Shown piece after piece: positions 1 to 10,557 of a DNA stretch of 64,000 bases. The stretch's first letter is position 1; each line of letters starts with the position of its first letter. Both the position numbers and the translations under genes were made by a program. Below the pieces are notes generated by a model. The model made no database searches, had not been told where the DNA came from, and saw only the letters and a list, made by a program, of their open reading frames with translations. Source of the DNA: Rhizomucor pusillus (lineage: Eukaryota; Mucoromycota; Mucoromycetes; Mucorales; Lichtheimiaceae); contig FWWN02000671.1 of the NCBI GenBank assembly GCA_900175165.2, positions 63,198 through 127,197 on the forward strand. The letters run 5' to 3'.

Positions 1-1090
1 AGAAGATATTCGAAACTTAGTCATCGATTACTACGTAGAAAAGCGCTCTGTTCAGCAGCAGCAGCAGCGGGAAGGCATTACAACGTGGAAAGAAAAACTG
101 CACAAAGATGGATTAAGGAGTTCAAGGAACAACAAAATAGAAGACTTGCACTTGCTGAAGCTATAGACTACACTAGTGACAATGATACAGCCAAACAACG
201 TGGTAAACAACGAATGCTTGGACAGGAACACAAGGACTTCTTGGTGAACTTTATTGATGATCATCCTACTGCTGTCTTGGACCAAGCTATAGAAAGTCTC
301 AAAGAACAATCTGAAGGATTGACGGTTAGCAAGAGCTCGGTACATAGATTTATGATAACAGAATGCCATCTTTCATTTAAACAGTGCCATTCCCACGTGG
401 TAGTAAGAAATAGTGAAGCAACAATTAAGAAGCGATATATTTGAGCTGATACATGGACAAAAACTGATGTGAACTTCTTTACGAATTGCGTGTTTATTGA
501 TGAAGCTAGTTTCCATATCAATTTACGACGTACGATGGGCTGGTCTGTGAGAGGTACAACACCCATTGAATCAGAGGCTACAACAAGAGCAGTTTCTCAT
601 ACGATATTGGGTGCAATTTGCGCTGCTGGAGTCGTCAACGTTCGTCTCCGAAAGCCTGGTGTATCTCAATCAAAAAACGGAAAGTTGGAATGGATTCGGC
701 AAAGAAGAAGACGTCAACTGGAACAACTGCGAACCATTTTTTGATATTCCTGAACAAGACTATGGACATTATGAATGCATACCTTGAATTCAAAAACTAC
801 TATTTAGTGATGGACAATGTGCGCATACATCACACGAAGGACATCGAAGCTACTATTATTGAACGCGGCTATCGCTGTATCTATTTGCCACCTTACTCGC
901 CTGAATTGGTCCAATTGAACAGTTTTGGTCCAAAGTGAAGTATTTGATCAAAAGGGAGAAGTTGAAGGATAAAGAGACACTCTCTTCACGAATATCCGAA
1001 GCTTGCCAAAAGGTTGAACACAATGATCTTCATGGATATGTTGAACATTCTGCGGATCGTATTGCTGATTGCTTGAATAAGTGTGCTATG
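1..1090 (+). pseudogene. Decayed Tc1/mariner-type (DDE) transposase, 5' end cut by window
   Basis: The conceptual translation matches the Tc1/mariner/IS630 transposase layout: an N-terminal helix-turn-helix part (VERKTAQRWIKEF near 85), a first catalytic Asp in FIDEASF (about 487-507), a second in VMDNVRIHH (about 808-834) and the typical LPPYSPEL stretch (about 885-908) followed by PIEQFW. The reading frame is broken repeatedly: a frameshift inside the CAG-rich run near 52-80, an in-frame TGA at 442-444, a frameshift near 660-690, and another near 909-915. The three catalytic acidic residues therefore lie in three different frames and no functional protein can be made. The element begins upstream of the window. 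The ORF fades out near 1086 after ADCLNK. The family call is confident; the exact lesions are read by eye. Confidence 0.88.
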
Positions 1091-1189
1091 TATTTTTTTA
1101 TCTTATCGTATATATATCCTCTAACGTCGATTATATCCCTCTGCATTTCCATAAACTTTAGTAGTATGGTCACTGACGAATTAACAATA

Positions 1190-1217
1190 GGACGCGACAT
1201 CGAAAAAAAGGACATGC
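1190..1217. repeat. 28-bp repeat, copy A (possible transposon terminal sequence)
   Basis: This 28-bp segment (starts ggacgcgacatc, ends ggacatgc, with an A7 run between) recurs in direct orientation at 4566-4593 with a single mismatch (27/28). It lies about 100 bp past the decayed transposase and directly follows an ATA, as expected for Tc1/mariner insertion at TA. Sequence on the far side is not shared with copy B. It may be a terminal repeat end of the element or of a derived MITE. No inverted partner was seen in the window. Confidence 0.55.
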
Positions 1218-1477
1218 AATCTGGGAAACTGGGCCGTTAGAATAAAAAAAGAAGCCATCGCATCCCTTTCAAAAAATGGCTCAATTTATTTGGGAAAGAC
1301 TGTATTTTCGAAAACAACCTTTTTGGTTAAGATCAGAAAATTCGTCAAAAATACACATCAAATGAAAAGAAATACTTCAAGGTACTCATAACACATCAAG
1401 CTATGTAAAGAATATTTCTGGAAGCAACGTTTTCAGGATATATTCATTTCTGAAAAAACCATCGGACTTGTTGGTCC

Positions 1478-3842
1478 TCATAAATCACAGGAGTAACAAT
1501 ATGGATCAGGAGGGATTGAGCAATACGGTAAAAAATTATTCAACATGATCAAACGGCCGTTTTCTGACACGGTTATGGACTGGGGTGTAAAAAATAGTAG
1601 GAGGAGGGGGGATATGCGCGGGTTGGGGGAAGGGCAACGAACGATATCGCCTAGATCTGCGTCCAAGTGTTGTGGCAGCATTGCAACTTTCAGCTTATGG
1701 ATCATTTCCTCAAAGAAATCCTATTTCATTTGGAGATGTTAATGTCAAAAATAACGAGGTGCGATATCGATTGTAGGATGATTGATTTACCTTCCACATG
1801 AACAATGCCTTGATCGTACTTTTGAATTGGCGAAGATGATCAATTTCCATGGGTAAAAAGATACGGGCCAGGACAGACGAGACGTAGAGATCGTCTTTCA
1901 GTTGCAATAAGTACAGGTAGCCAGTCGAGCCTGCAAAATAACCCAAGTCAAAGGCAATCACAATGATGCGATAGGAGTATTCTTACCCACAACATCTACA
2001 GCCTTGGTTTGATTGATGCTCATTTTGCTGGTGATGAAGAGTTTGTTCAAAATGGCACAGTTCGATCGTATATTTTTGCTTTGCTGTCTTCAACATGTGA
2101 CGTGTCCTTTTGCTCTTCCAGTCATTTGATGAGAGTTCAATGGTGCTATCCTTCAGTTTGAGCATCAAATCGATTCGTCGTCCAAAAGAGCTCGTCGCGT
2201 CATAGCCATACGTTCCCAGGTTGTGTTCCCTAGCTAACTTTGTGGCATTCGAAACATTTTCTCCACTAAAAAAGAGAAGATCTTCTTTTTTAAAAAAGAT
2301 ACGGCAAAACCTAAACTCATGCACGAATCACTTACTCAATCATTTTAATGGAGAGATCTCCAAAGACGACGTCCAGTAGCATTGCAAATCTTCGATAGAA
2401 GGTTACCTCAGAGGCATCATCGTCCAATGCTTTGTCAAAATATTCAACCCTAAAGAAAAAAACAGAAGTTAGTGACTAGATATCAAACAATCATCGACTT
2501 CGATTACCACTTACACAATGTCCAATATGCATAGCATTTTGTAGCAATCAGTGTTACGTTCTTTCTTGTCGATCAAATGCGACTTCTCCATCTGGATCTT
2601 TTGTAACAAGTTGTCCAAATTTTTCCACTAAACAATCATAATACGTTACTAACAGTTGACCCTTTCAACGCGATACTGAAGTATTTACCAGTTGTCCACT
2701 ATATTATCCAGCAAAGCCAGGCTGGGCAGGTCCAATCCATAGTTGGTTTCAAAGGTATCATGCTCATTGAGAAATTCAAGTTGCCGTGGTGAAAAGATGT
2801 CCTTCAGCGCTAAGTGCATTGAATTATCCATTAAGGTCACCACATTTGACAGCAAGAGCCTACATGGCATCAATAAAGGCGAATTAGTCAAAGTTTGTTC
2901 TTCAAAAATTAGCAACGATAACTTTTTCTTTAAATTTTCTTGTTCTGAAAACATCAATGTTCTTTTGCAGAGTAAGGTGATGATATAATTCGTGATGCGG
3001 TCCTTGATGCGGTCACCTTTTGTCTTGTAGGCAGTAATATGGCGTTGATCTTCATCATCAAGTTTTCCACGAAACTAAGAACAAATAAGATATGTTAGTA
3101 TTTGACTGGACGCCAATTGACAACAAAACGATCCTACCTTTTTAATGCCATATTCATACAAGAGAGCAAAAGATGGATCACTCGGTGGCTGTGGTTCAGG
3201 ACCATATTCTTCATCTTTCAATCCATCTTCATCAAGACTGTTGTCTTCATCATTTTCGTCTTGTTCAAACACTTTGTTGGCTTCTTTCGTGGCAGAACTA
3301 GCAGCGGCGGTCAATGCTTCAATTGCCTGCTCGTGAAATGTATCCATGAATGTCCTCTACAGTGCTTAAGTTGATAAGCAAACTAGATACGCCTGAAGCA
3401 AGTCTGTGTATGTATTTTAAATACTTACGAGTCGTTTCACTTTGTCCAAGATAGTATTCCACACAAAATCGTTGTACTTGGGAGCGCGTCGACTGTATCA
3501 GCCAGGGAACATATCATTGAGTCCCAGAGAAGACATTTAAACAACCACATCTTTTTTTCTCTTTCTCACCTTTCTTCACTCCCCTTGACTTCGGCGTAGG
3601 CTTGCTTATATCGTTCAAGCCACACACCGTGGAGAGCTTGTGAAGTATTGGTTGAGGTTTGTACTGACCAGCGTGGCAAGCTCTCGATATTTTTGGCAAT
3701 AAAATCCTTGAAACTGGGAGCAACGTTCTCTTCGATGTACTTATTTAGTTCTATGCAAATTGTTGTAAAAAGATCTTGTTGTTAAGCATCCTCAAGGGTT
3801 CATTCAATAATCTTTCTTACCGTTACATCCAGAGTACGACAT
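1478..3842 (-). CDS. Unrecognised ten-exon protein with PD-(D/E)xK-like signature
   Basis: I do not recognise a named family. A ten-exon model keeps one frame of about 581 residues: 3842-3821, 3750-3570, 3492-3429, 3356-3138, 3074-2700, 2627-2515, 2449-2336, 2265-1991, 1930-1791, 1720-1478. Exon 1 is only 22 nt (MSYSGCN). Exon 4 carries a long acidic stretch (EQDENDEDNSLDED). Exon 8 holds SSFGRRIDLMLK followed 10-15 residues later by IELSSNDWKSK, which resembles the D...(D/E)xK core of PD-(D/E)xK nuclease-like folds; large fungal families with this look exist in Mucorales as I recall them. Two junctions need unusual GTGGxx donors (at 2699 and 1990); the neighbouring canonical GTAA donors would break the frame. 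It could therefore be a pseudogene, or my splicing may be wrong there. It sits between transposon debris on both sides. Confidence 0.6.
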
Positions 3843-5028
3843 TTGTTGGAGAGGAGAAAAAAAAAGGAAACAGGAAAGATTGCTTCTACTTGTTCAACCA
3901 CTCTGCAATTTTATTGATTGCTAAAAGAAATTTTGCATAACGATGTTCAACGGCTCTGCAATTCTATTGGTTGCTTTATTATGGTTGAAAATCACGCTCC
4001 CACGCTGAATTTCTTCCCTTTATTTTTCATCAATACAACGGTGAAGGAATCTACTAGTTTGTATAAGTGCTAGTAGTAGTCTGCGGACGCCCTAAGTGAA
4101 AGTGATAGGCCCAAAGGTTGCTATACACATCGAGTATTCGTTTGTATAGACTATCATGAGTAGCGTATGCCTTATTTACATCATGATTATATTCTCGCTT
4201 GTTTATCGTCGTCATCTTCCAATAAACATTGAGCGGTGGTCATGTGTCGCTATTTTTTATGCTCTACTTTTGACGGTTAAAGATCTTCTCCGTCTAATCA
4301 CGTGCTCTTCTCGTTCCCTGTAAAAAATGAAAGGAACAATGCCCACACTCGTTCCCGCTCTCTATCCCCTCATCCGTGTCCACGTCAATCTCTACCTACG
4401 ACTATAAAAATTGAAAACGGGCATTCCAGGCACCCTGGGCTGACTCAAGCTTGTCAATAATATCGTCACTTGGAAGAGGTGCTATAAAGGGTTCTGACGA
4501 CCTATTTTTCGAAAATACGTGTCCCATTTTTTCAGCAGTTTTTTATTCTTGCACTTTGATATAGGGGACGCGACATCCAAAAAAAGGACATGCTGTTCTG
4601 TCTATGGTTGGGTGGCTTTTCGGTCTCAATTTTTACCTCCCCACTCTGCTGCGGCATTCGTTTTCTGCCTTCTTCACTGCTCACGTCTCTACTAACGTCT
4701 CCTCATTCCACAAACATCACTTCCTCCCGTTCAGTATCCGCTCTGCACCTGTTTTATCAACTCTATCGCCTTTGTAAATACTTTTGATTCCTTGATTCTT
4801 CTAGTTCATTCCCCCAACAATATTTCACTTCATCGTTACAAATCCCACCCCTGCAACTCGAGAGAGCACCTAGATTTTTGTTATTTTTCTAACCCCATTC
4901 ACACGAATCCTTCTCATCCTTTCCTAACAACTGCCACGTTACGACCAATCTGTTCTGCTCATCATTAGCCTAGTGCGCACCTCGAAATTCATTACATACC
5001 TAGTCGACCTCCTTCTTTTTCTGTCAAC
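3843..5028. other. Intergenic region with transposon-end remnant
   Basis: This is the shared upstream region of the minus-strand orphan (start 3842) and the plus-strand gene at 5029. I see no supported coding gene. It contains the second copy of the 28-bp repeat (4566-4593). The last 200 bp are pyrimidine-rich, as in many fungal promoters. Confidence 0.6.
4566..4593. repeat. 28-bp repeat, copy B
   Basis: Matches copy A (1190-1217) at 27 of 28 positions in the same orientation, and is preceded by TATA. The flanks are unrelated beyond the 28 bp. This is compatible with a solo end left by the same Tc1/mariner-like family. Confidence 0.55.
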
Positions 5029-6405
5029 ATGCCAGCTAAGCAGCAAAGAACAACAATGAGAAATTCGCTTGATACTTTGGATGTCAACTCTCGCACAAAC
5101 GCCAAAAAGTTGCCAACTGCTTCTCCGTCGTCCTATGCATTCGCCCCTCGTTGGATGGCAAAAGGCAATGGCCAAGGCAGCAGCATCCCGTTGACATCTC
5201 CAATGTCCAGTCGACCTACGAGTCCTACGGATGCCAATGAAGACAGCTTCCCGAGTCTGGCTGGCGCGCTTGATGACGGCAAAAAGAAACGGTCAGTGTG
5301 GGCGGATGCTAATGCAGTGCGAAAGAAAGTGCTGTCCCCTTCGGGTGAATCGAGCTGCGAGGATCCTTTTGCAGGCATGAATTCTCTGGTAGATTACCAA
5401 GCGGAAATCGAGAGACTTAAGGCATTAGTGCCCAAGGTCGAAAAACGACGAAGTGCTGCTGCAGCTCGACCGAAGTCTACGGGCACAGACCTTAAGGCAG
5501 CATCGTCTCAACGCAGCTCCTGGAACAATCCTCCATCGCGCTCCACCCAGCAAAGACCGTCGTCCGTGATGTCGGCTAAATCCAGCCCTCGTCGCACCGG
5601 TGCGGCATCTTCACCTACATTGTCTGATACTCAATTGGCATCCAGTACTGCTGAACTTCCATCTGCGGCGCATGCGGATATGATCTCGGCTTCCCGTTCG
5701 ACATCTTCAGTATCCTCGGAGCAAATCAGCTCGGCCGACGTGTCGCAAGTTTCCAGTGTCACGTCAGAGGATGAAAAATTGGAAGCTGCCGGATTTAGTC
5801 CGAAAGTTGCTGCTGCATCACATGCAAACACGACTGCTACAAAGTCAGATGAAAGCACAAAGTCGGTCATTACTGAAGAGGAGAAGGCACGCTTTTTGGA
5901 GTTCATGCGTAGCTGGACTGGTGGCTGGCAAGGTTGGGACAGAAACGAAAGCAGTGCGGAAAGTGTCAAGAAGACCGGCTCCCTCTGGGCGAACGCTTCT
6001 CCTTGGGAGTCCAAGCGTCGTTCGCTGCAAGAACCATCTACAACCAAACGTACTGACACTTTGGCTATCACTATGCCAACTCTTCGTCAAGGCCATTCGT
6101 TTGTGTCACAGTCTGAACCAACTTCCCCTTTCTCCAACGACTTTCAGGAAGCCCAGTGGCCGTTCATTGCCATTGACGGCGGAGTTGCGAACGTTGCACA
6201 TCAACCCCAACGATCGTTGCACAGACCCGGCTCAGCCAGTGCCATACCCTATTACAGAGATGACTTGCTCGCTAGACAATGGAGCCAGCAGCAGTACCTT
6301 GGACAGCAACAATTCGTTCCTACCAACAACAACGACCAGCAAAGACGCGGTATCTCTCGCGTTGAAGGCAGAGGAGGAGCTCCTTTTGGCGTTTTCGTCA
6401 TGTAA
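5029..6405 (+). CDS. Ser/Thr-rich orphan protein, 458 aa
   Basis: Intronless ORF starting at the ATG in context tcaacatg. I do not recognise the protein. It is strongly Ser/Ala/Thr-rich and probably mostly disordered. A short charged helix (about residues 121-140, YQAEIERLKALVPKVEKRR) may be coiled. Two related motifs stand out: SVWADANAV near residue 90 and SLWANASPW near residue 320. The more conserved-looking core lies just before the second one, with RFLEFMRSWTGGWQGW around residues 290-305. A basic/RG-containing tail ends the protein. There is no signal peptide or membrane segment. Length, codon use and lack of stops support a real gene; the function is unknown. The overlapping plus-strand ORF 5756-6469 is a shadow frame. 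Confidence 0.75.
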   Translation: MPAKQQRTTMRNSLDTLDVNSRTNAKKLPTASPSSYAFAPRWMAKGNGQGSSIPLTSPMSSRPTSPTDANEDSFPSLAGALDDGKKKRSVWADANAVRKKVLSPSGESSCEDPFAGMNSLVDYQAEIERLKALVPKVEKRRSAAAARPKSTGTDLKAASSQRSSWNNPPSRSTQQRPSSVMSAKSSPRRTGAASSPTLSDTQLASSTAELPSAAHADMISASRSTSSVSSEQISSADVSQVSSVTSEDEKLEAAGFSPKVAAASHANTTATKSDESTKSVITEEEKARFLEFMRSWTGGWQGWDRNESSAESVKKTGSLWANASPWESKRRSLQEPSTTKRTDTLAITMPTLRQGHSFVSQSEPTSPFSNDFQEAQWPFIAIDGGVANVAHQPQRSLHRPGSASAIPYYRDDLLARQWSQQQYLGQQQFVPTNNNDQQRRGISRVEGRGGAPFGVFVM

Positions 6406-7695
6406 AACGTCCACGAAAAAGACTGTAAATTTTCTCCCTATCGTACATTCCTATTTTGTTTTCTCTTAAACTTTTTTGTTTATCTGTCATACTCGCACTT
6501 ACACTCACACATACACTTGATCTCTCTCTCTCTCTCTCTCTATCATCAATTGTCGTTATATCTTTACTGCGTTCTTGTATACAACCAGACAAAGATCTCG
6601 TTCTCTCTATATATCTGTTTCCTCTTTCTCTCACACCTTTCTATCACATACACAAATACTCCTCTCTCTCTCTCTCGATAACTACACATATCGCTATTTA
6701 TCTAGCTTTTCTATTCTTTTTCACATTTTGAACTCTTATTTACACAGTTTCATGTACAATTAAAATATCCGTTTCCGTTTTCTTACGTTTGGAACAAAGT
6801 CCTTTAGATTGATCCCGTGACGACTTTTTAGGTGGTGTAACAGAAGGTCTAGGTTTCCGCGCAACAGACATGTCAATTGCAAAAAAGAAATGGCGCACGG
6901 TTGCTAAATACGAGGCTTCGGCCCAAGAACGTTTACATTGATTGCCCACTCTCCCACGGTTGCTAAGCGGACCGTACGGGAAACTGGTTATCGTATGCTA
7001 AATTGGTCCTATATGAATGTGTCTTTACCTGTATGAAATCTGCTCTAATCATATAAAGCAATGTGATCAGGTGTCAGGTTGCTCATGCGCCGAGGTCCCA
7101 CGAAAACAAAAAGAACTCCTCCCCCCAGTACCTTTCGATACGAAAAAGTTACCACGTGGTGGCTGATCTGACGCCCGTTCTCGCACATTGAAAGAAAACG
7201 CAGCAGCGTCGAGTTTAACAACATTGTTGCTGGAGAAATTTTCGCCTTGTGCTGCGCGTTTGACAGATTCGGCGTTGTGCTTGTGTTGCTGTGTCATACA
7301 ACGAGATCTAACCCTCACAATATTACGTTCCATGCAGTCATCACCAACTTTAGACAGGTTCGTTAACCCAGCTAGAAACAGAGCAGGAGGGAAAAACCAA
7401 AATGAGAATTGCACAAACTGTGGAACATCATTGGCATTGCCTTTAAATGTCTCTTTTTATCTTTCTTTTCCTCTCTCACTCTACAGCAGTGTCTGGTTTC
7501 CCTTTTTACTTCTTCCTCTTCACTAATATCTTATCATCTTTTCGTTTCGTCTTGTTTTTCCTTCCTTATCCCTGTCCCTCCCATTTGATAGAGACGATAG
7601 TTCGTCTGCTTGTTGCCCCGCCTTTTGGTAAACATTGCTTTCTCGCGTTGACGCCTGTTTACTGAGCTGCAACATCCAAGCGCGAGTGTAAAACT
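6406..7695. other. Intergenic region
   Basis: Contains the 3' flank of the Ser-rich gene with CT-microsatellites (6521-6541 and again near 6661-6677) and the upstream region of the velvet gene. A minus-strand ORF at 6740-6949 (basic, about 43 residues from its last Met) and a plus-strand stretch with one CxxC pair (CTNCGTS, near 7410-7430) have no other support. I call no gene here. Confidence 0.5.
6521..6541. repeat. (TC)n microsatellite
   Basis: Uninterrupted TC dinucleotide run of about ten units in the 3' flank of the preceding gene. A second shorter TC run lies near 6661-6677. Confidence 0.9.
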
Positions 7696-8440
7696 ATGAT
7701 ACCGACAGGTTACTACGGTGACAATGATATGCCAAATAAATTTGAACAAGAAGAGCAACGGCAGCGGCAGCAGCAACAGCAACAACAACAACAACACGAA
7801 CAACAGAAACACCGCCACCGCCCTCCTAATCAAAATATCTTCGACTATGGCGCATTGTACGGGCATCCGCACCAAGCTGCCGCTGTTGCAAATATATACG
7901 TATCGGCTGCACCGAGCCCTCCTACACTGACTAGTGACACTTTGCAACAAATACAACCAATGCAACAGCAGCAGCAGCAGCAGCAGCACCCATTTTTCGA
8001 GTATTCTCCACCTCAGCCGTTGCTTTACAGCAGCAACCCACCACAGCCGCCACCGCGACCTGATCTCGAGGACGATCTCAAGTACAGAGATCTCCAACTG
8101 GGTGGTAAGCTCGAGAACCTTGTTCGTGGAGCATTTCTCTTCTCCAATTTTTTTTTTTTTTTTTGCTAAAGCAGTAATTTGTCGGGTTCCATTTGAATAT
8201 TTAGCTGGCATTCCTTCTACCCTGATACCCAATCCATACAGTGATCCGGCAGTAGTAGCTGCTGCTGCGACAGCCGCCTCCTTGACACCGCTGCCTGGAC
8301 GATCTCCTCCTCCTATTTACCCACCTATGTACGATTACTGGCAGCAGGAGCAGGAGGAGCAGCAGGAGCAGCGACGAGAACCTCCACTGCTTGAACACCA
8401 GCAACCGATATTTTTACAGCATCAACAGCAACAACAACAA

Positions 8441-8475
<35 letters not shown>

Positions 8476-10018
8476 GGAACAGCACATATTCGAGCATCTA
8501 GTGAGCATAGCTAGACAAAGAGCAGCCGGGACCGGTGTGAGTGATAACTTGATGTGGGCTTCAGCTGCGTCCTACGAGGTCGCACTGCAGCATCAACAAC
8601 AGCAGCAATATCGACGGATTGCAGCAGATATGTCCAGTGATGGTGGTAGCACTAGTGGTGGTGGCGGCGACCAGACCGATGTAAAACATAAAAAGCTAGA
8701 GACAAACTGGAATGAACGGTAAGTTGTGTGCTACTCGAGTTGATTGAGAGCAACTAGTATTTCTTGCATTGTTCCCCGCACCCCGCCCAACCCCAATCTT
8801 CTGTCTCTCCTTCTTTTCGATGATGGATGATCGAACGGGAAGCAACTCTGCATCATAATCGATTGCGAATAGTGGAAAAGAAAGAGAGAGAGAAAGAGAG
8901 AGAGAAGGAAAGAAGGGAATCATGGGAACATAGTAAACCCGTTTTACGTCTTTTGCAAGTAAAAAAAACCAGCAGATTTGCTATCCTTTTAATTTCCCAA
9001 ACCCGTCAGTATCGAATGATCAGTATAACTTACATACTTTTCATTTCTTTTGTTTTCTTTCATAGGCGATATCAACTAGTGATAGTCCAGCAACCATCAA
9101 GAGCGCGCATGTGTGGATTCGGCGATAAGGATAGACGTCCGATATCTCCACCGCCGATTGTCAAGATGATCATTTACAGCCTGGAAGGCCGAGTTGTTCC
9201 TGCAGCGTTGGTATCAGAAGGAGAGAGAGAGAGAGAAAGGAATAAGTGAAAAATCTCCCCGAAAGAAGAAGTTAACAGAGCCTTGTAAACGAAATAGGGC
9301 TGTGGATACAACATTCTTTGTAGTCTTTTGTGAGTGCATGGATGAATATGGACAGCACTCGGCAAGTCTCATACGGCATCCAGCATCAACTTCTTCGTCA
9401 TCTCAGCAGCAGCAGCAACAACAGGCATCATCCTCATCACCATCATCGTCAACAACGCGCAAACCAGAATCAATTATGAAAAACCTAGTTGGATCGTCCG
9501 TCGCATCGCCCGCGAAACTGTACGATGCCGAAGGAGAGTTTGGAATCTTCTTTGTGTTTCCTGACCTGAGCCTGCGATCTGAAGGCAGGTTCCGCCTTGC
9601 ATTCTCATTATTTAATATTGGAAAGCAAGTATAATTCAAGAACCACAACAGAGGTCACGAGTGTACTAACTGCTATTGCTCTTCTAAATGTAGTTCATCA
9701 AGTCATTCTGTAAATACGGATTCATCCTCATGCGAGAGACTAGTCACTGTACTATCTGAGCCATTCACAGTCTATACACCAAAGAGTTTTCCCGGTGTTA
9801 TCCGTATGTATAGTAGGAGATGAGTACTTACACAGACATATTTGCTGATCGCCAAAATTTTTTATTGCATTGTGCGTGTAGAACCTACGCCTCTAACCCA
9901 ATGCTTTGCAAAACAAGGCATCAAGATTCCAAAGCGTCGAGATACAAAGTCAAAACGTAAACGGACGTCGTCGCCTATTACTACGACAACTGACCGAGAC
10001 GATGAAGAAGAAGAGTAG
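7696..10018 (+). CDS. Velvet-domain transcription regulator with long poly-Q N-terminus
   Basis: Velvet factors are fungal DNA-binding regulators of development and secondary metabolism. Six exons keep frame for about 562 residues: 7696-8104, 8175-8718, 9066-9210, 9281-9624, 9694-9803, 9882-10018. Exon 1 could instead splice to 8205 in the same frame. Exons 1-2 (residues 1-317) are Gln/Pro-rich with several poly-Q runs, the longest about 18 Gln. The velvet domain begins in exon 3 (QPSRARMCGFGDKDRRPISP), continues in exon 4 (FFVVFCECMDEYG, then EFGIFFVFPDLSLRSEGRFR) and ends in exon 5 (EPFTVYTPKSFPGV). The tail is basic (KRRDTKSKRKR, a likely nuclear localisation signal) and then acidic. The intron after FNIG must use a GC donor (GCAAGT at 9625), because the GT three bases on breaks the frame. 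A paralogue lies at 28912-30261. Confidence 0.9.
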
Positions 10019-10557
10019 TGAAACGAATGCATCTAGAAAAAAAAAAAAGCATGGTAATCTAGTATTGTAACACAGAAACACGTTTTTATTCGTTTGTGCA
10101 CCTATGAAGATCCAACATTTCAGGCATTGTGTCGAGACTGCCGAGAAGAGAACATCGAGTATCACAGCTTGTAAATTCATTCATTTCAGCGGCAGATGAT
10201 AGTAGCATGAGTGATGTCGCGAGTGGTAGAAGTTGGTAAAATACATAATAAGGAAATGGAAACGCGCCCAACCAGGCGACTCGTCCGCACGCCCGCTCTA
10301 CAAAAGGGGAAAGGCAATGGGTTGCCAGGTGGGTCATTCAGATATCAACAAAAAGAACGACCTTCTTGCCTTCTCTCGCCTTTGGAGTACACGAGTTTCG
10401 CTTGACATCTCCGCTGTACTCATCTTGTTCTTGCTTACCGTTGCTCCTTCTCCAATCTTCATCGCCGTCGTCCTTGTGTGACAACCTCGTCTTTCTTCTC
10501 ATCGCATATACGCCTACCCTCGTCTTTCCTCCCTTCCTCCTCACCACACCATTCGCC
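10019..10557. other. Intergenic region, velvet 3' flank and downstream promoter
   Basis: No coding gene is supported. The half nearest 10558 is CT-rich (10370-10550), typical of fungal core promoters. Short ORFs on both strands lack conserved features. Confidence 0.6.

Noticed and set aside
5756..6469. 237-codon plus-strand ORF overlapping the Ser-rich gene
   Set aside because: Shadow of the 5029 frame in skewed-codon sequence; no domain and no own start context.
7334..7460. Partial GATA-finger look-alike (CTNCGTS) before velvet gene 1
   Set aside because: Only one CxxC pair, no second half on any splice I could build, and it runs into T-rich promoter sequence.
7534..8232. 232-codon minus-strand ORF over velvet exon 1
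   Set aside because: Antisense of CAG/CAA repeats; Leu-rich artefact.
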